From Polyangiaceae bacterium (GTDB lineage: Bacteria > Myxococcota_A > Polyangia > Polyangiales > Polyangiaceae), in contig JAICUB010000007.1 of NCBI GenBank assembly GCA_025936045.1, forward strand, positions 1 to 64,000: DNA of 64,000 bases, given 5' to 3'. Positions 36,390 to 45,340 of this stretch are shown here, piece by piece. A program made the translations under genes and the position numbers. Each line of letters starts with the position of its first letter. Position 1 is the stretch's first letter. Under the pieces are notes generated by a model. The model was not told the origin of the DNA and did not search any database. It worked only from the letters and a program-made list of their open reading frames with translations.

Positions 36390-36739
36390 TTGGCTCAAGT
36401 TCCTGCTGCATTCAGCCGACCGGGTCATTCGGACCCGGGGCTGGCGGCTGGAACCAGAGCCCTAGGTCGAGAGTGGCATCGACGGCGCGCTACTCGGGAG
36501 CGCGACGGCCTGCCGCTGGAGGATGCGGAACGGCAGGCAACGACGCATAGCGACGTTCTCTCGGTAGCTGCCGTTCATCGTTTCATCCTCGTCCACCAAA
36601 AATAGAAGTGCTTCGACCCGCGCGAATGTCTAGCTCCGCGCACCTCGAGTGTCAAGGCGCGCTCGGCACGACCGCGCGTCCAAGCTGCGGCGCAAAAAAT
36701 GAACTCCGAGGCGGGGCTCGCGGTTCTTCTTGATGGGTC
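36390..36739. other. 350-base divergent intergenic region with two perfect hairpins
   Basis: No gene was supported here. Two perfect inverted repeats are present: CCGGGTC/GACCCGG (36420-36438, 5-base loop), in the 5' leader of the ABC exporter, and GCCTGCCG/CGGCAGGC (36508-36538, 15-base loop). There is an AT-richer patch near 36597-36606 that could be promoter DNA. Nothing else was seen. Confidence 0.5.
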
Positions 36740-38686
36740 ATGCACACACGAGCCCACTCGAGAGCGCTGCTCGCCAGTCCGTTCGTGGCGCTGCTCGCGG
36801 TCGCTTGCACGGGCAGCATCCGCGAAACCGTAGCGGCCGATGACGACTCGAGCGGCAACGCGGCGACCAGCGGCGGCACGGGCGGCTCCGCAACGAGCCC
36901 CGGCAAGGGCGGAACCAGCGCCGGCAGCGGCGGCACGCACGCGGGCGGCGCCCCCGGCGGCTCGAGCGGGAGCGGCGGCGGAGGGACGTCCGGCGCGTCC
37001 GGGAGCTCGACGACGGCCGACCCGGGTGCGTTCGGGACGTGCCCGAGCGGCACGCCCGAGCCCGGAGTGACGCCGCTCAGCAAACTCTCGACCGTTCAAT
37101 ACCGAAACACGGTGGTCGATCTGCTTCGAGCGAGTGGACTCGACGATCTCATCGAGTCGGTGACGCCGCTGCTCGACGCCGTCCCCGACGACAGCACGCA
37201 AGCGTCCTTCCGCGGGCTCGACAAGCGCATCTCCTCCGACCACCTCGGCGGCTACTTCAACGTCGCGACCACCGTCGGTGACCTCGCCACGGCGGACCCG
37301 AAGCACCTGAGCGCGCTCGCAGGGAGCTGCGCCACGCAGAGCTCGCTCGCGTCGAGCTGCCTGGATGCGTTCCTGAAAGACTTCGGCAAGCTGGCGCTCC
37401 GGCACCCGCTCACGTCCGACGAGCTCGAAGAGTACGAGGACGTGGCGCAGGGGTCGTCACCGGCCGCGGCGAGCCCGGCAGACGCGCTTCGAAACGTCGT
37501 CGTGACGCTCTTGCTGTCGCCGCGCTTCGTGAACCACCTGGAGCTCGAAGGCAGTCCCGTCTCGGGTCGTGACGACTACGTCGCGTTGAGCCCGCACGAG
37601 ATCGCCGCGCGCCTCTCGTACACGTTTTGGCAAACCATGCCCGATGCGGAGCTCATGTCGGCAGCCGATGACGGCTCGCTTGCCACCGACGACGGCTTCG
37701 ACAAGGAGCTCACGCGCGTCTTCGCGGACGACCGCACGCAGCAAACGATCTGGCAATTCTGGAACGAGTGGCTGCGCTTCGAGGCGTTCACCGGGTTCGC
37801 TTCCGAGCGCCCGGCGTTTCGGGCGCTCGCGGCCGGCGAGCACGTCGGTGAGGCCGGCCACGATCACTGGGGTGACATGGTGCAGGAGGTTCGCGACCTC
37901 ACCGAGCTCTACACCTGGAAGCAGAGCGGCACGCTGCTCGACCTTTTGACCTCTCCCCTTTCCGTCACTCAATCAGCCGATTTGTCCCACCTCTATGGTG
38001 TGAAAGCGTGGAGCGGCAGCGGGAGCTACCCGACCCTGCCCGACGGCACGCGCTCGGGCCTGCTCACGCGCTCGGCGCTGCTCGCTTCCAGTCTCGAAAC
38101 GACCAACCCGTTCCACCGTGGCGCGCTCGTCCGGCGCGCCATCCTGTGTGAGGACCTCCCGCAGCCCGACCCGACCACGCTGCCTCCGGGCTCGCTCGAC
38201 CCGCCGCCGACGAGCGAGACGGAAACGACGCGCGCGCGCTACCAGGCAAAAATCGCCGGCAATAACCTGTGCCTCGGCTGTCATACGACCTTCAGCAACA
38301 TCGGTTACACGTTCGAGGCGTACGATTCCCTCGGCCGGTTTCGCACGCAAGAGCAGGTGTTCGACGAGCAAACGGGCGCTCTGCTCGCGACGTTGCCGAT
38401 CGATACGACGGCATCCGTGCAAATCGGAGACGAACCCGCGTCCGACGTGGACGGCCCGCTCGCGCTCAATCAGCACATCGTCGCGAGCGGCAAGGTGGAG
38501 GCGTGCTTGTCAGCGAACTATTTCCGCTACACGCTCCGGCGCGAGCCCGAAGCGAACAGCGCGGACGCGTGTGCCTTCGCGGACATGCGCACGGCGCTGA
38601 CGACGACGGGCCGGGGGCTCCGCGACGTTTTTCGACAAATTGCGGCGGAACCCGGGTTCCGCGCGCGAAAGGTGGGTGCACCGTGA
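36740..38686 (+). CDS. DUF1592/DUF1588-type cytochrome-like lipoprotein with CxGCH heme motif
   Basis: 648 residues from ATG 36740. Signal peptide with lipobox LLAVAC near residue 23, then a Gly/Ser tether to about 92. The following helical domains match the Planctomycetes/Myxococcota cluster of families DUF1595, DUF1592, DUF1588 and DUF1585: LSKLSTVQYRNTVVDLLR, LSPHEIAARLSYTFWQTMPD, SPLSVTQSADLSHLYGV, RRAILCEDLPQPDPTTLP, LCLGCHTTFSNIGYTFEAYD and a Cys-containing tail. LCLGCH is a c-type heme-attachment pattern (CxxCH). The GTGA overlap with the next gene couples it to the DUF1552 protein. The pair is common in these bacteria and its substrate is unknown. Confidence 0.88.
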   Translation: MHTRAHSRALLASPFVALLAVACTGSIRETVAADDDSSGNAATSGGTGGSATSPGKGGTSAGSGGTHAGGAPGGSSGSGGGGTSGASGSSTTADPGAFGTCPSGTPEPGVTPLSKLSTVQYRNTVVDLLRASGLDDLIESVTPLLDAVPDDSTQASFRGLDKRISSDHLGGYFNVATTVGDLATADPKHLSALAGSCATQSSLASSCLDAFLKDFGKLALRHPLTSDELEEYEDVAQGSSPAAASPADALRNVVVTLLLSPRFVNHLELEGSPVSGRDDYVALSPHEIAARLSYTFWQTMPDAELMSAADDGSLATDDGFDKELTRVFADDRTQQTIWQFWNEWLRFEAFTGFASERPAFRALAAGEHVGEAGHDHWGDMVQEVRDLTELYTWKQSGTLLDLLTSPLSVTQSADLSHLYGVKAWSGSGSYPTLPDGTRSGLLTRSALLASSLETTNPFHRGALVRRAILCEDLPQPDPTTLPPGSLDPPPTSETETTRARYQAKIAGNNLCLGCHTTFSNIGYTFEAYDSLGRFRTQEQVFDEQTGALLATLPIDTTASVQIGDEPASDVDGPLALNQHIVASGKVEACLSANYFRYTLRREPEANSADACAFADMRTALTTTGRGLRDVFRQIAAEPGFRARKVGAP

Positions 38687-40296
38687 GCGCGAATTTTCGA
38701 GCCTTGCGACCCTCGCGCCGAACGGTCCTGCGCGGAGCCGCGGGTGCCGTGCTGGCCATGCCGTTCCTCGAATCCCTGTGGCCTCCGCCCGCGCGCGGGC
38801 AAGCGCTCATGCCGGCGAAACGCTTCATCGTTTTGAAGACGTTCAGCACGCAGCTCGTCAAGGAGTGGTATCCGGCCTCGAGCGGCAACGGCTACCAACT
38901 TCACGACGCCAAGTATTCGGACAGCCGCGCCGACGGCACGACGCTCCTCACGAAGAAGCTCGTAGCCGGCAAGAACTACACCTGGGCGCCGCTCACGGAT
39001 TTCCAAACCTCCGGCGGGATCTCCGGGATCTTGGGGCCGTCCCTGAATCCATTCTTGCCGAAGCTCACGCTCGTGCGCGGCTTGGATTTTTTGCCGGCCG
39101 TGAACCACAACTACGGCGGGCTGCTCGGGAACTTCTCGTCCTGCACCGCGGCCACACCCTGTGACGCCGACAGCCTCCCCGACGTGCCCACCATCGATCA
39201 GGTGCTGGCGTATTCGTCGAAATTCTACGCGAGCACACCGTCGCTCCGATCTTTGCACCTCTCGCAAGGCGTCACGGACGCGATGTCGTATTCGAACCTC
39301 GGCATGGCGGGCGCGCAGGTGCAGCAACTGAAGACGCGCACGAACCCGCTCGACGCCTTCAACGACGTGTTCGGCACGAACCCGCCGAGCACCGCGCCCG
39401 GCCCGGACCCGAACCGCGACAAGCTGCTCGTCGATCGCGTGCACGACGACTACGTCAAGCTGAAGTCGAGCTCGCGTCTATCGGCCGACGACAAGGCGCT
39501 CGTCGATCGCTACGTCACGCTCGTCTCCGAGCTCCAAGCGAAGCTCAGCGTGACGCCGATGCTGGCGTGCACGCCGCCCGCCACCCCGCAGTCGCTCTCG
39601 AACAACAGCGGGCTCGACACCGCCGATATCACGACGAAGTGGAGTCTCTTCCTCGACGTCGTCACGGCTGCGCTCATGTGCGACCGCACGCGCATCGTCA
39701 CGCTCGGCGTTCACAAAGCGCTCGGCCCCGGGCCCGATTCGAGCGACCCCTCGCTCGTCGGCTTCTATCATTCCGAAGACGCGAGCGGCGGTACCTGGCA
39801 CGGGCTCGCCCACGATTTCGACAACGCGAACTCGCGGCGCATGCTCAAGGGCATCAACGCCTGGGTTGCGGAGAACGTTTTCGCCAAGCTGCTTTCGAAG
39901 CTCGACGTGCCCGAAAGCGGCGACAGCACGTACCTCGACAACTCGCTCGTGTATTGGGGCAACGAGCTCGGCTTCAACCACATCGCCTACAGCGTCCCGT
40001 GCCTACTCGCGGGCAGCGCCGGCGGCTTCCTCAAGCCGGGCCGCTACCTCGACTACATCGACTGGGACGGCCGCGCGTATTTCTCCCAGGAAGACGGCAA
40101 CGTCATCCAAGGCATTCCCCACAACCAATTCCTCGTCACTGCTCTGCAAGCCATGGGACTCGCTCCCTCCGACTACGAGACCGGCGGCCAACCCGGTTAC
40201 GGCTCGACCAGCGTGAGCGGCCGCTCGAGCGATACCTGGGCCGTCGACTACGACTTTGGTACCATCGGGGAAATCTTACCGGGCATCCAGGGTTAG
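38683..40296 (+). CDS. DUF1552 secreted protein with Tat-like signal
   Basis: 537 residues from GTG 38683, which overlaps the previous stop (GTGA). The Tat signal is clear: SRRTVLRGAAGAVLAMPFLE at about residues 10-29. The mature part has DUF1552 landmarks (VLKTFSTQLVKEWYPAS, DFLPAVNHNYGG, HLSQGVTDAMSYSNLGMAG, YHSEDASGGTWHGLAHDFDN, VYWGNELGFNHI). DUF1552 is related to the DUF1501 (alkaline-phosphatase-like) group; here I see no complete metal site. It works with the upstream DUF1592/1588 protein, with which it is nearly always paired, probably in the periplasm. Reaction unknown. Its stop overlaps the next, convergent gene by 4 bases. Confidence 0.88.
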   Translation: MSANFRALRPSRRTVLRGAAGAVLAMPFLESLWPPPARGQALMPAKRFIVLKTFSTQLVKEWYPASSGNGYQLHDAKYSDSRADGTTLLTKKLVAGKNYTWAPLTDFQTSGGISGILGPSLNPFLPKLTLVRGLDFLPAVNHNYGGLLGNFSSCTAATPCDADSLPDVPTIDQVLAYSSKFYASTPSLRSLHLSQGVTDAMSYSNLGMAGAQVQQLKTRTNPLDAFNDVFGTNPPSTAPGPDPNRDKLLVDRVHDDYVKLKSSSRLSADDKALVDRYVTLVSELQAKLSVTPMLACTPPATPQSLSNNSGLDTADITTKWSLFLDVVTAALMCDRTRIVTLGVHKALGPGPDSSDPSLVGFYHSEDASGGTWHGLAHDFDNANSRRMLKGINAWVAENVFAKLLSKLDVPESGDSTYLDNSLVYWGNELGFNHIAYSVPCLLAGSAGGFLKPGRYLDYIDWDGRAYFSQEDGNVIQGIPHNQFLVTALQAMGLAPSDYETGGQPGYGSTSVSGRSSDTWAVDYDFGTIGEILPGIQG

Positions 40297-40751
40297 CGCC
40301 GCGCTACGACTCGGCCGCGCGTCTCGGCGCGCGCAAGGGCGTCGAGTGAAAGAGCGAGCCGAGCGGTCGCGGCTTGGGCGGCGGCATCGAGCGTTTCCTT
40401 CTGGGAGGCCGATTGGGAATTGGCGCTCGCGCGCGTACGCGCCACGACGGCGCCTGCACCGTTCACTACCGTGAGCTCGACGACGCAAACGAGCGTCGGC
40501 TTCTCCTTGCCCTCGACGAAGCGCCGGAGCTCGACCACCTTGGGAAACAGCGTGTAGCCCTCGAGTGACGCGGCCGCTTCGTTGCCCGCGAGGTCGTCAG
40601 CCACGGCATCGTGAAAGGCGACGCGCGTGCGAGCGTCGACGGCCGGCGGGCTACTCGCGGGCGCGATCTTGATTTTAGGCTCGGCACTCGCGACCGATGC
40701 AGCCAAGAACACCGCGAGTGAACAACCAGCTATCAACTTGCGACAGGCCAT
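40293..40751 (-). CDS. Small secreted protein of unknown function
   Basis: 152 residues from ATG 40751. A good signal peptide (LIAGCSLAVFLAASVASA) is followed by PKIKIAPASSPPA. One Cys occurs in the middle (TLVCVVELTVV). The protein has a short alpha/beta pattern with the strand VELTVVNGAGAVVARTR and an Ala-rich C-terminal helix. I do not recognise the family. It ends 4 bases inside the DUF1552 gene on the opposite strand. Confidence 0.6.
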   Translation of the reverse strand: MACRKLIAGCSLAVFLAASVASAEPKIKIAPASSPPAVDARTRVAFHDAVADDLAGNEAAASLEGYTLFPKVVELRRFVEGKEKPTLVCVVELTVVNGAGAVVARTRASANSQSASQKETLDAAAQAATARLALSLDALARAETRGRVVARR

Positions 40752-40865
40752 GAGACTCGACTTCGCAAGCTCCAGGCCAGCGTCGGGAATGCCCGCCGGC
40801 GCGTAAAAGCCGCCGCTCGGCCGGGCTCGCGAGGCACGATGCCTCGCTACGGCAAGCCTCCGCGC

Positions 40866-41528
40866 TCAGCGCGCCGCGTCGAACTCGGGCGCCCGTTCGA
40901 TGATGTGGGAAACCAGCCCGTACTCGCGCGCCTCGATGGCGCTGAGCCAATAGTTGCGGTCGGTGTCCTTGACGATCTTGTCGTAAGGCTGCCCCGTCGC
41001 ACTCGCGAAGATGCGATTCAGTCGCTCGCGCAGGACGAGAATTTGACGCGCTTCGATTTCGATGTCCGAAGCCGGACCGCCGACGCCGCCGAGCGGCTGA
41101 TGCAGCATGAAGCGCGTGTTCGGGAGGGCGTAGCGATTGCGCGCCTCGGCAGCCGAATAGATGAGGGCGCCCGCGCTCGCGACCCAGCCCGTCGCGAGGA
41201 TCCGCACCTCGGGCTCGACGAAGCGGATCACGTCGTAGATGGTGTCGCCCGCCTCCACGTGGCCGCCCGGCGAGTGCAGGACGACGCGAATGGGCTCGCG
41301 ACCGAGCGCCGACAAGGCGAGCAGCTGCGCGGTCGTTGCCGCGGCGAGCTCGGTCGTGACTTCGCCGAAGACGAGCACGGTGCGTGCCGCGAAGAGCCCT
41401 CGGGTGCTGAGGCCGAGCGCGGACTCGACGGGTGAAGACGGCTTTTCGGGATCGCGGGGTTGCTCGGGCACGCTCGGATCCTCGGGATTCGAGCGCCCGG
41501 CGGCCATACCCGAACGACGCGAAGACAT
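40866..41528 (-). CDS. ClpP-like ATP-dependent protease subunit
   Basis: 220 residues, typical length after removing an N-terminal Pro/Ser-rich extension of about 35. Catalytic triad is complete: Ser118 in WVASAGAL, His143 in MLHQPLGG, Asp198 in VKDTDRNYWL. Other ClpP landmarks: VLHSPGGHVEAGDTIYD and SAIEAREYGLVSHI. ClpP forms a 14-mer that degrades proteins fed by ClpX/ClpA. No clpX or tig is adjacent, so this is probably a secondary ClpP paralogue. It is divergent from the AraC-type regulator with 65 bases between. Confidence 0.9.
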   Translation of the reverse strand: MSSRRSGMAAGRSNPEDPSVPEQPRDPEKPSSPVESALGLSTRGLFAARTVLVFGEVTTELAAATTAQLLALSALGREPIRVVLHSPGGHVEAGDTIYDVIRFVEPEVRILATGWVASAGALIYSAAEARNRYALPNTRFMLHQPLGGVGGPASDIEIEARQILVLRERLNRIFASATGQPYDKIVKDTDRNYWLSAIEAREYGLVSHIIERAPEFDAAR

Positions 41529-41593
41529 ACCCTTTCGCGCGCGACGAGCGGGACGAATGGACGAAGCAGGGTGCTTGAGGCACGCTTTGGGTC

Positions 41594-42115
41594 ATGAGCA
41601 CGGATTGCGAGAAGCGAGCGAGTCGAACGCTGGCTTGTGAGGAGGGGATGGAGCTCGTCATCAGGGCACACCGCGGGCGCGTGGTCGTGATGGTCGAAGG
41701 TGACGGGGAGGTTTCGGTGAGGGCGAGCGCGCTGCCCACGAGCGTGGCGCCGCGCGGCCGCGTGCCGGACGTGCGTGTCGAACGCGCGCTCGCCGCGGTG
41801 CGCGCGAACCCGAACCGGCGCTTTACGGTCCGCACTCTCGCGAAGGTCGTGGGCGCGTCCCAGAGCACCTTTGCTCGCTTGTTCGTGAAATCGCTCGGTA
41901 TGACGCCGAACGCGTGGCTCGTCGCCGAACGGCTGGCCCGCGCCGAACGCTTGCTCGTCGAGACCGGCGCCGGCCTCGCCGAAATCGCAGAGCGCACCGG
42001 GTACGCTTCGGAGTTCGCCTTGAGCCGCGCGTTCAAACGCCGCTTCGGTGTCGCGCCGGGTCTTTTTCGGCGCACGGCTTCGCTCGGCGGCACCCGGCTG
42101 CGTTGCGCGGCGTGA
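41594..42115 (+). CDS. Short AraC-type DNA-binding regulator without sensor domain
   Basis: 173 residues from ATG 41594. The C-terminal 105 residues form the double helix-turn-helix: RRFTVRTLAKVVGASQSTFA, FVKSLGMTPNAWLVAERLAR and second-helix AEIAERTGYASEFALSRAFK, with the ending FKRRFGVAPGLFRR. The N-terminal about 58 residues hold only a short strand pattern, too short for the cupin-type sensor of classical AraC. It may control its divergent ClpP-like neighbour and itself. An effector ligand is therefore unlikely. Confidence 0.85.
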   Translation: MSTDCEKRASRTLACEEGMELVIRAHRGRVVVMVEGDGEVSVRASALPTSVAPRGRVPDVRVERALAAVRANPNRRFTVRTLAKVVGASQSTFARLFVKSLGMTPNAWLVAERLARAERLLVETGAGLAEIAERTGYASEFALSRAFKRRFGVAPGLFRRTASLGGTRLRCAA

Positions 42116-42121
42116 AGGAGG

Positions 42122-42135
42122 GGGCCGTGCGGCCC
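42122..42135 (+). terminator. Possible terminator-like hairpin after the AraC-type gene
   Basis: GGGCC/GGCCC with a 4-base loop (GTGC), 6 bases after the AraC-type stop. There is no downstream T-run, so the terminator call is weak. Confidence 0.25.
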
Positions 42136-42189
42136 GTGGCAAAAATGCGGGTTTTCGAGCGCCTCTGAGCGAGGAAGAATCGGCGCTCG

Positions 42190-43509
42190 ATGGAGAGCGT
42201 TTCGAGATGCGGCCCGGACGCCTCTCGCCTTCGCTCGCTCGCCAGGCTGATGACGCTGGCGCTCGCTACGGCGTGGAGCCTGCCCGTGCTCGCCGAGGAC
42301 GGGAGCAACGTCATTTGCCCGGCAAAGAGCGCTGCGGCGGACGACGTGCGGGAGCGTTACGACGCGAAGGGCCGCCTCGTCCACCAGTTGCGGCTCCTGC
42401 ACGGTGAGCTCGTCGAGGAAGTCGCGCTCCACTACGCGGGGGAGCATGCGGACGCGCGCACCGAGCTTACGCCGGGGCACCGCCGGATTGCGCGCTCGTA
42501 TTACCGCGACGACCTCGTCGCCGTCGCCGAGTGTTACGAGGACGGAGCGCGCGTTGCATACGCCGCGTACCGCTACGACGGGGACGAGCACCTGCTCGAG
42601 CTCGACGCGTGGCTCTCCGCGGGCTCGGGCGCGTTTCGGCGTGAAACGACGCGCTACGCGTACGATCCTGACGGCCAGCTCGTCAGCACGGAAGTATTCG
42701 GCGCCGACGGCGCGCGGACGAGCGTGGTACGCGCGGATCGCTCCGATGTCGCCGTGCCGATCGAGCTCGTCCTCAGCGGGGGCGGCTCGTACCAGAGCGA
42801 CACCGAGCTTTACGATTTCACGGCCGGCCTCGGCATCCATCGGCGCCCGAAGGCCCTTCGTTACGGCTCCGATCCGCTCGAGGTCGGCCTCGACGGCACG
42901 TACAAGTTTCACCGCGCCGAGGGCGCGACGAGCACCGATCAGACGACGCTACATTTCGGCGTCGACTACCACGACATCCTGCCGCGCATCACGCTCTTCA
43001 CCTTCACTTCCACCGATCGCAACCTTCCGGCGAACCTGCGACTGAACCTCGAGGAAGCGGTGCTCGGCATCAAAGTCGACATCGTGCCGCCGGCCCACTA
43101 CCAGCTCGACGCGAGCTTCGCTCCCGTGTGGAATTTCCGCTCGATCGCGGCGCCGAAGCCGGACGGCAGCGTCGCCGACGAAACCACGTCCAAGCTCCGC
43201 GGCTCGTTTCGCGCACGCGCGGGACTGCATCGACCGACCTGGTCGCTCCTCGATACGTTCGAGCTCATGCCCACGATTTTCGGCACGGACGTCGCGGCCG
43301 AGGACGGCTTCTGGCATCGCACCGTGCTGAGGAACACGGTGACATTCGACGTTGCGCTCGTGAAGAAGCTCACCTTCCGCGAGGAATTCAAATACACGTG
43401 GGATTCGGCGATGCGCGCTCAGGCGCAGTGTCCCGACGCCTCGAATCCACTCTGCCTCGGCTACGCGTTCGCGAGTACGACTTCGCTCGCGCTCAATCTG
43501 GAGCTGTGA
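42190..43509 (+). CDS. Outer-membrane beta-barrel protein (DUF481-like)
   Basis: 439 residues from ATG 42190. A signal peptide ends near SLPVLAED (about residue 36). Residues about 50-190 contain YD-type turns (YDAKGRLVHQ, YAYDPDGQLVST). The C-terminal half has alternating amphipathic strands (ITLFTFTSTDRNLP, DVALVKKLTFREEFKYTW, TTSLALNLEL), the last with the terminal hydrophobic residue of an outer-membrane barrel, similar to DUF481. Probable outer-membrane channel or structural protein. The substrate is unknown. It starts 75 bases after the AraC-type gene and on the same strand. Confidence 0.65.
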   Translation: MESVSRCGPDASRLRSLARLMTLALATAWSLPVLAEDGSNVICPAKSAAADDVRERYDAKGRLVHQLRLLHGELVEEVALHYAGEHADARTELTPGHRRIARSYYRDDLVAVAECYEDGARVAYAAYRYDGDEHLLELDAWLSAGSGAFRRETTRYAYDPDGQLVSTEVFGADGARTSVVRADRSDVAVPIELVLSGGGSYQSDTELYDFTAGLGIHRRPKALRYGSDPLEVGLDGTYKFHRAEGATSTDQTTLHFGVDYHDILPRITLFTFTSTDRNLPANLRLNLEEAVLGIKVDIVPPAHYQLDASFAPVWNFRSIAAPKPDGSVADETTSKLRGSFRARAGLHRPTWSLLDTFELMPTIFGTDVAAEDGFWHRTVLRNTVTFDVALVKKLTFREEFKYTWDSAMRAQAQCPDASNPLCLGYAFASTTSLALNLEL

Positions 43510-43606
43510 GCGACGTTCAAAATCTTTGTCACGACGCCGCGACAAGATGCCACGCCGCCGCGTGGTAACGGACAATTTGCCTCGGACTCTACCTCTGGGC
43601 GGACAG

Positions 43607-43975
43607 TCACAGCGTCCCGGGTAGGAGCCTTTGGACTGCGGCCTTCAGATCGTCTTGATCGAAGGGTTTTCGCAGCAGCACGGTGTTGTCGAGCAGGTCC
43701 ACGCGCTCGTTCAGCGATGCGTCGGTGGCGCCCGTCATCAGAATCACCGGTACCTCCAGGCCCGCTTCGCGGACGGAGCTCGCGACCTGCAGCCCCGTCA
43801 TCCACGGCATCAGCACGTCCGCGATGATGAGGTCGAACGACGCGTCCTCACCCAACCTTTTCAGCAATTCAGCGCCCGATTTTGCGCTCGCGACCTTCGC
43901 GCCCGCCTCGGTCAGCGACTCGACGACCACCTCGAGCAGATCGGCATCGTCATCGGCCACGAGTATGCGCAACAT
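43607..43975 (-). CDS. Single-domain response regulator (CheY-like receiver)
   Basis: 122 residues from ATG 43975, the start of the first beta-strand (MLRILVADDDAD); the longer frame to 44065 has no homology. The receiver fold is complete: acidic pocket ADDDAD (9-12), phosphorylation Asp near residue 53 in IIADVLMPWM, conserved Thr in ILMTGATDAS and Lys in LRKPFDQDD. There is no output domain. It lies 73 bases downstream of the diadenylate cyclase on the same strand and is likely cotranscribed, a suggestive but unproven functional link. Confidence 0.88.
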   Translation of the reverse strand: MLRILVADDDADLLEVVVESLTEAGAKVASAKSGAELLKRLGEDASFDLIIADVLMPWMTGLQVASSVREAGLEVPVILMTGATDASLNERVDLLDNTVLLRKPFDQDDLKAAVQRLLPGTL

Positions 43976-44048
43976 CGAACGAGCCCGTGGATGCAGCCGG
44001 CATGCCAAGGTGGTTGGGGCTGAACCTTCGGGCGGGTGCGGAAGGGCG

Positions 44049-45299
44049 TCAGCCAAGAGATCCACCCGCGCGCCAAATCACGACTCGGTCGGACCCTTCG
44101 CTCCGCAGGGCGCAGCTCAACGGGCCGTCGTGCGACGCGACGAAGACGACGCTGCCCGCGGAAGCGTCCGCGTACGTGACCGCGGCCCGATGACGAGTGC
44201 CACGCGTGGAGAGCTCGAAGGGCTCGACGTGCTCCCCTTCGAGATCCAACGCTTCCATCACTTCGATTTCGCGCGCGACCGGCAGCACGACCCCGAAGCC
44301 GCGCAGGCCGAGCGCCGAATCGAGAACCGTCGCGCCGTCCATCGCCGTGAAGCCGCCGAGCTGCGTGACGAGGCGCTCCGCTTCGTTGCTGAAGGCGCTG
44401 CGGAGAAAGCGACGAAGATGCGCTGCGGCGCCGCCGCGTGCGCCGCGAGCCACGGGGCCGCTCTGCTTCTGACCGGTCGCGCTCCCGTCGAGGAATTGCA
44501 GGAGCTTGCCCATCGTGCCGTCGTCTTGCGTGTGATACGCCGCCCCGACCGGCAAGCGCGGCTGAGCGTCTGGACTCACTACGAGGATGCCGCCACGGCC
44601 GTGAGCCGCCATTTCACGCACGACGGCGCGCACCGTGCTGAGATAGTCGGCGAGCGCATCTTCCCCGAGGTCGGTGTTGCGCGCACAAGCTTCGAGGGCG
44701 CGGCGCACGCGCCCGGGCGCCACGATCACGTCCTCCGCGGCGGCAGCGATACGCCCGTGCGTGTATTCGAGCACGCGCTCTTCGCCGCGCTCGACCGTCA
44801 GGCACCCCGGGCTCTGCGCGAGGATCTTCAGGTACGGGTCACCTCCTTCGTTCGAGCCTTCGCGTGCCAGGCCGGCGAGCGAAAGTCCGCGCGACGTGAG
44901 CTCGACTTTCGCGTACATGCGCTCGCTTCGCGTCACGACACCGAGGCGCACGAGCTCCGGCACCGAAAAGGCACGCTCGTGCACGAAGCGCACGGTGCTC
45001 CAGCGATAAAGCAGCATGGGCGTCGCGTCTTGCGCGTCGCCTTCTGGTAGGATCACGTCCGCGATGAGCGGCCCCGCGAACGCGACGCGCACCGGGTAGT
45101 AGGCGCCCTCGTGCGTCTCGAGACTCGCGAAGAAGATCGCCGTCAATAGCTCGGTGAGGACCGCGTCCGAGACGTTCGCGAGGCAGGGCACGGAGTTGCC
45201 GAGCCGCTCCCGCAGCACCGGGATCAGCGCTGGAGGGAACACTTGCTGGTGCCCCGGGGCCGAGCTCGGAGGAGGAGGATCGAGATTGAGGTTCCGCAT
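44049..45299 (-). CDS. Diadenylate cyclase (DisA-N domain) with N-terminal sensor-like region
   Basis: Predicted c-di-AMP synthase, 416 residues from ATG 45299. The C-terminal about 110 residues carry the DAC motifs: TAMDGATVLDSAL (DGA) and GTRHRAAVTYAD (RHR), followed by VVFVASHDGPLSCAL. The first about 290 residues do not show a known DAC architecture (no DisA DNA-binding domain, no transmembrane helices as in CdaA); a moderate alpha/beta region with AYYPVRVAFAGPL and LILTER-like helices fits a putative sensor domain. This resembles the DACNV class. Reaction: 2 ATP to c-di-AMP. It is followed by the receiver-only gene and divergent from an FAD monooxygenase. Confidence 0.85.
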   Translation of the reverse strand: MRNLNLDPPPPSSAPGHQQVFPPALIPVLRERLGNSVPCLANVSDAVLTELLTAIFFASLETHEGAYYPVRVAFAGPLIADVILPEGDAQDATPMLLYRWSTVRFVHERAFSVPELVRLGVVTRSERMYAKVELTSRGLSLAGLAREGSNEGGDPYLKILAQSPGCLTVERGEERVLEYTHGRIAAAAEDVIVAPGRVRRALEACARNTDLGEDALADYLSTVRAVVREMAAHGRGGILVVSPDAQPRLPVGAAYHTQDDGTMGKLLQFLDGSATGQKQSGPVARGARGGAAAHLRRFLRSAFSNEAERLVTQLGGFTAMDGATVLDSALGLRGFGVVLPVAREIEVMEALDLEGEHVEPFELSTRGTRHRAAVTYADASAGSVVFVASHDGPLSCALRSEGSDRVVIWRAGGSLG

Positions 45300-45340
45300 G
45301 GGCGTCGTGTGGGCCGAAAGGGGACTGAAGCAAGATCGAC

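Noticed and set aside
36575..37405. A 276-residue minus-strand frame upstream of the DUF1592 gene
   Set aside because: Arg/Ala-rich shadow of the opposite-strand gene, no family or signal.
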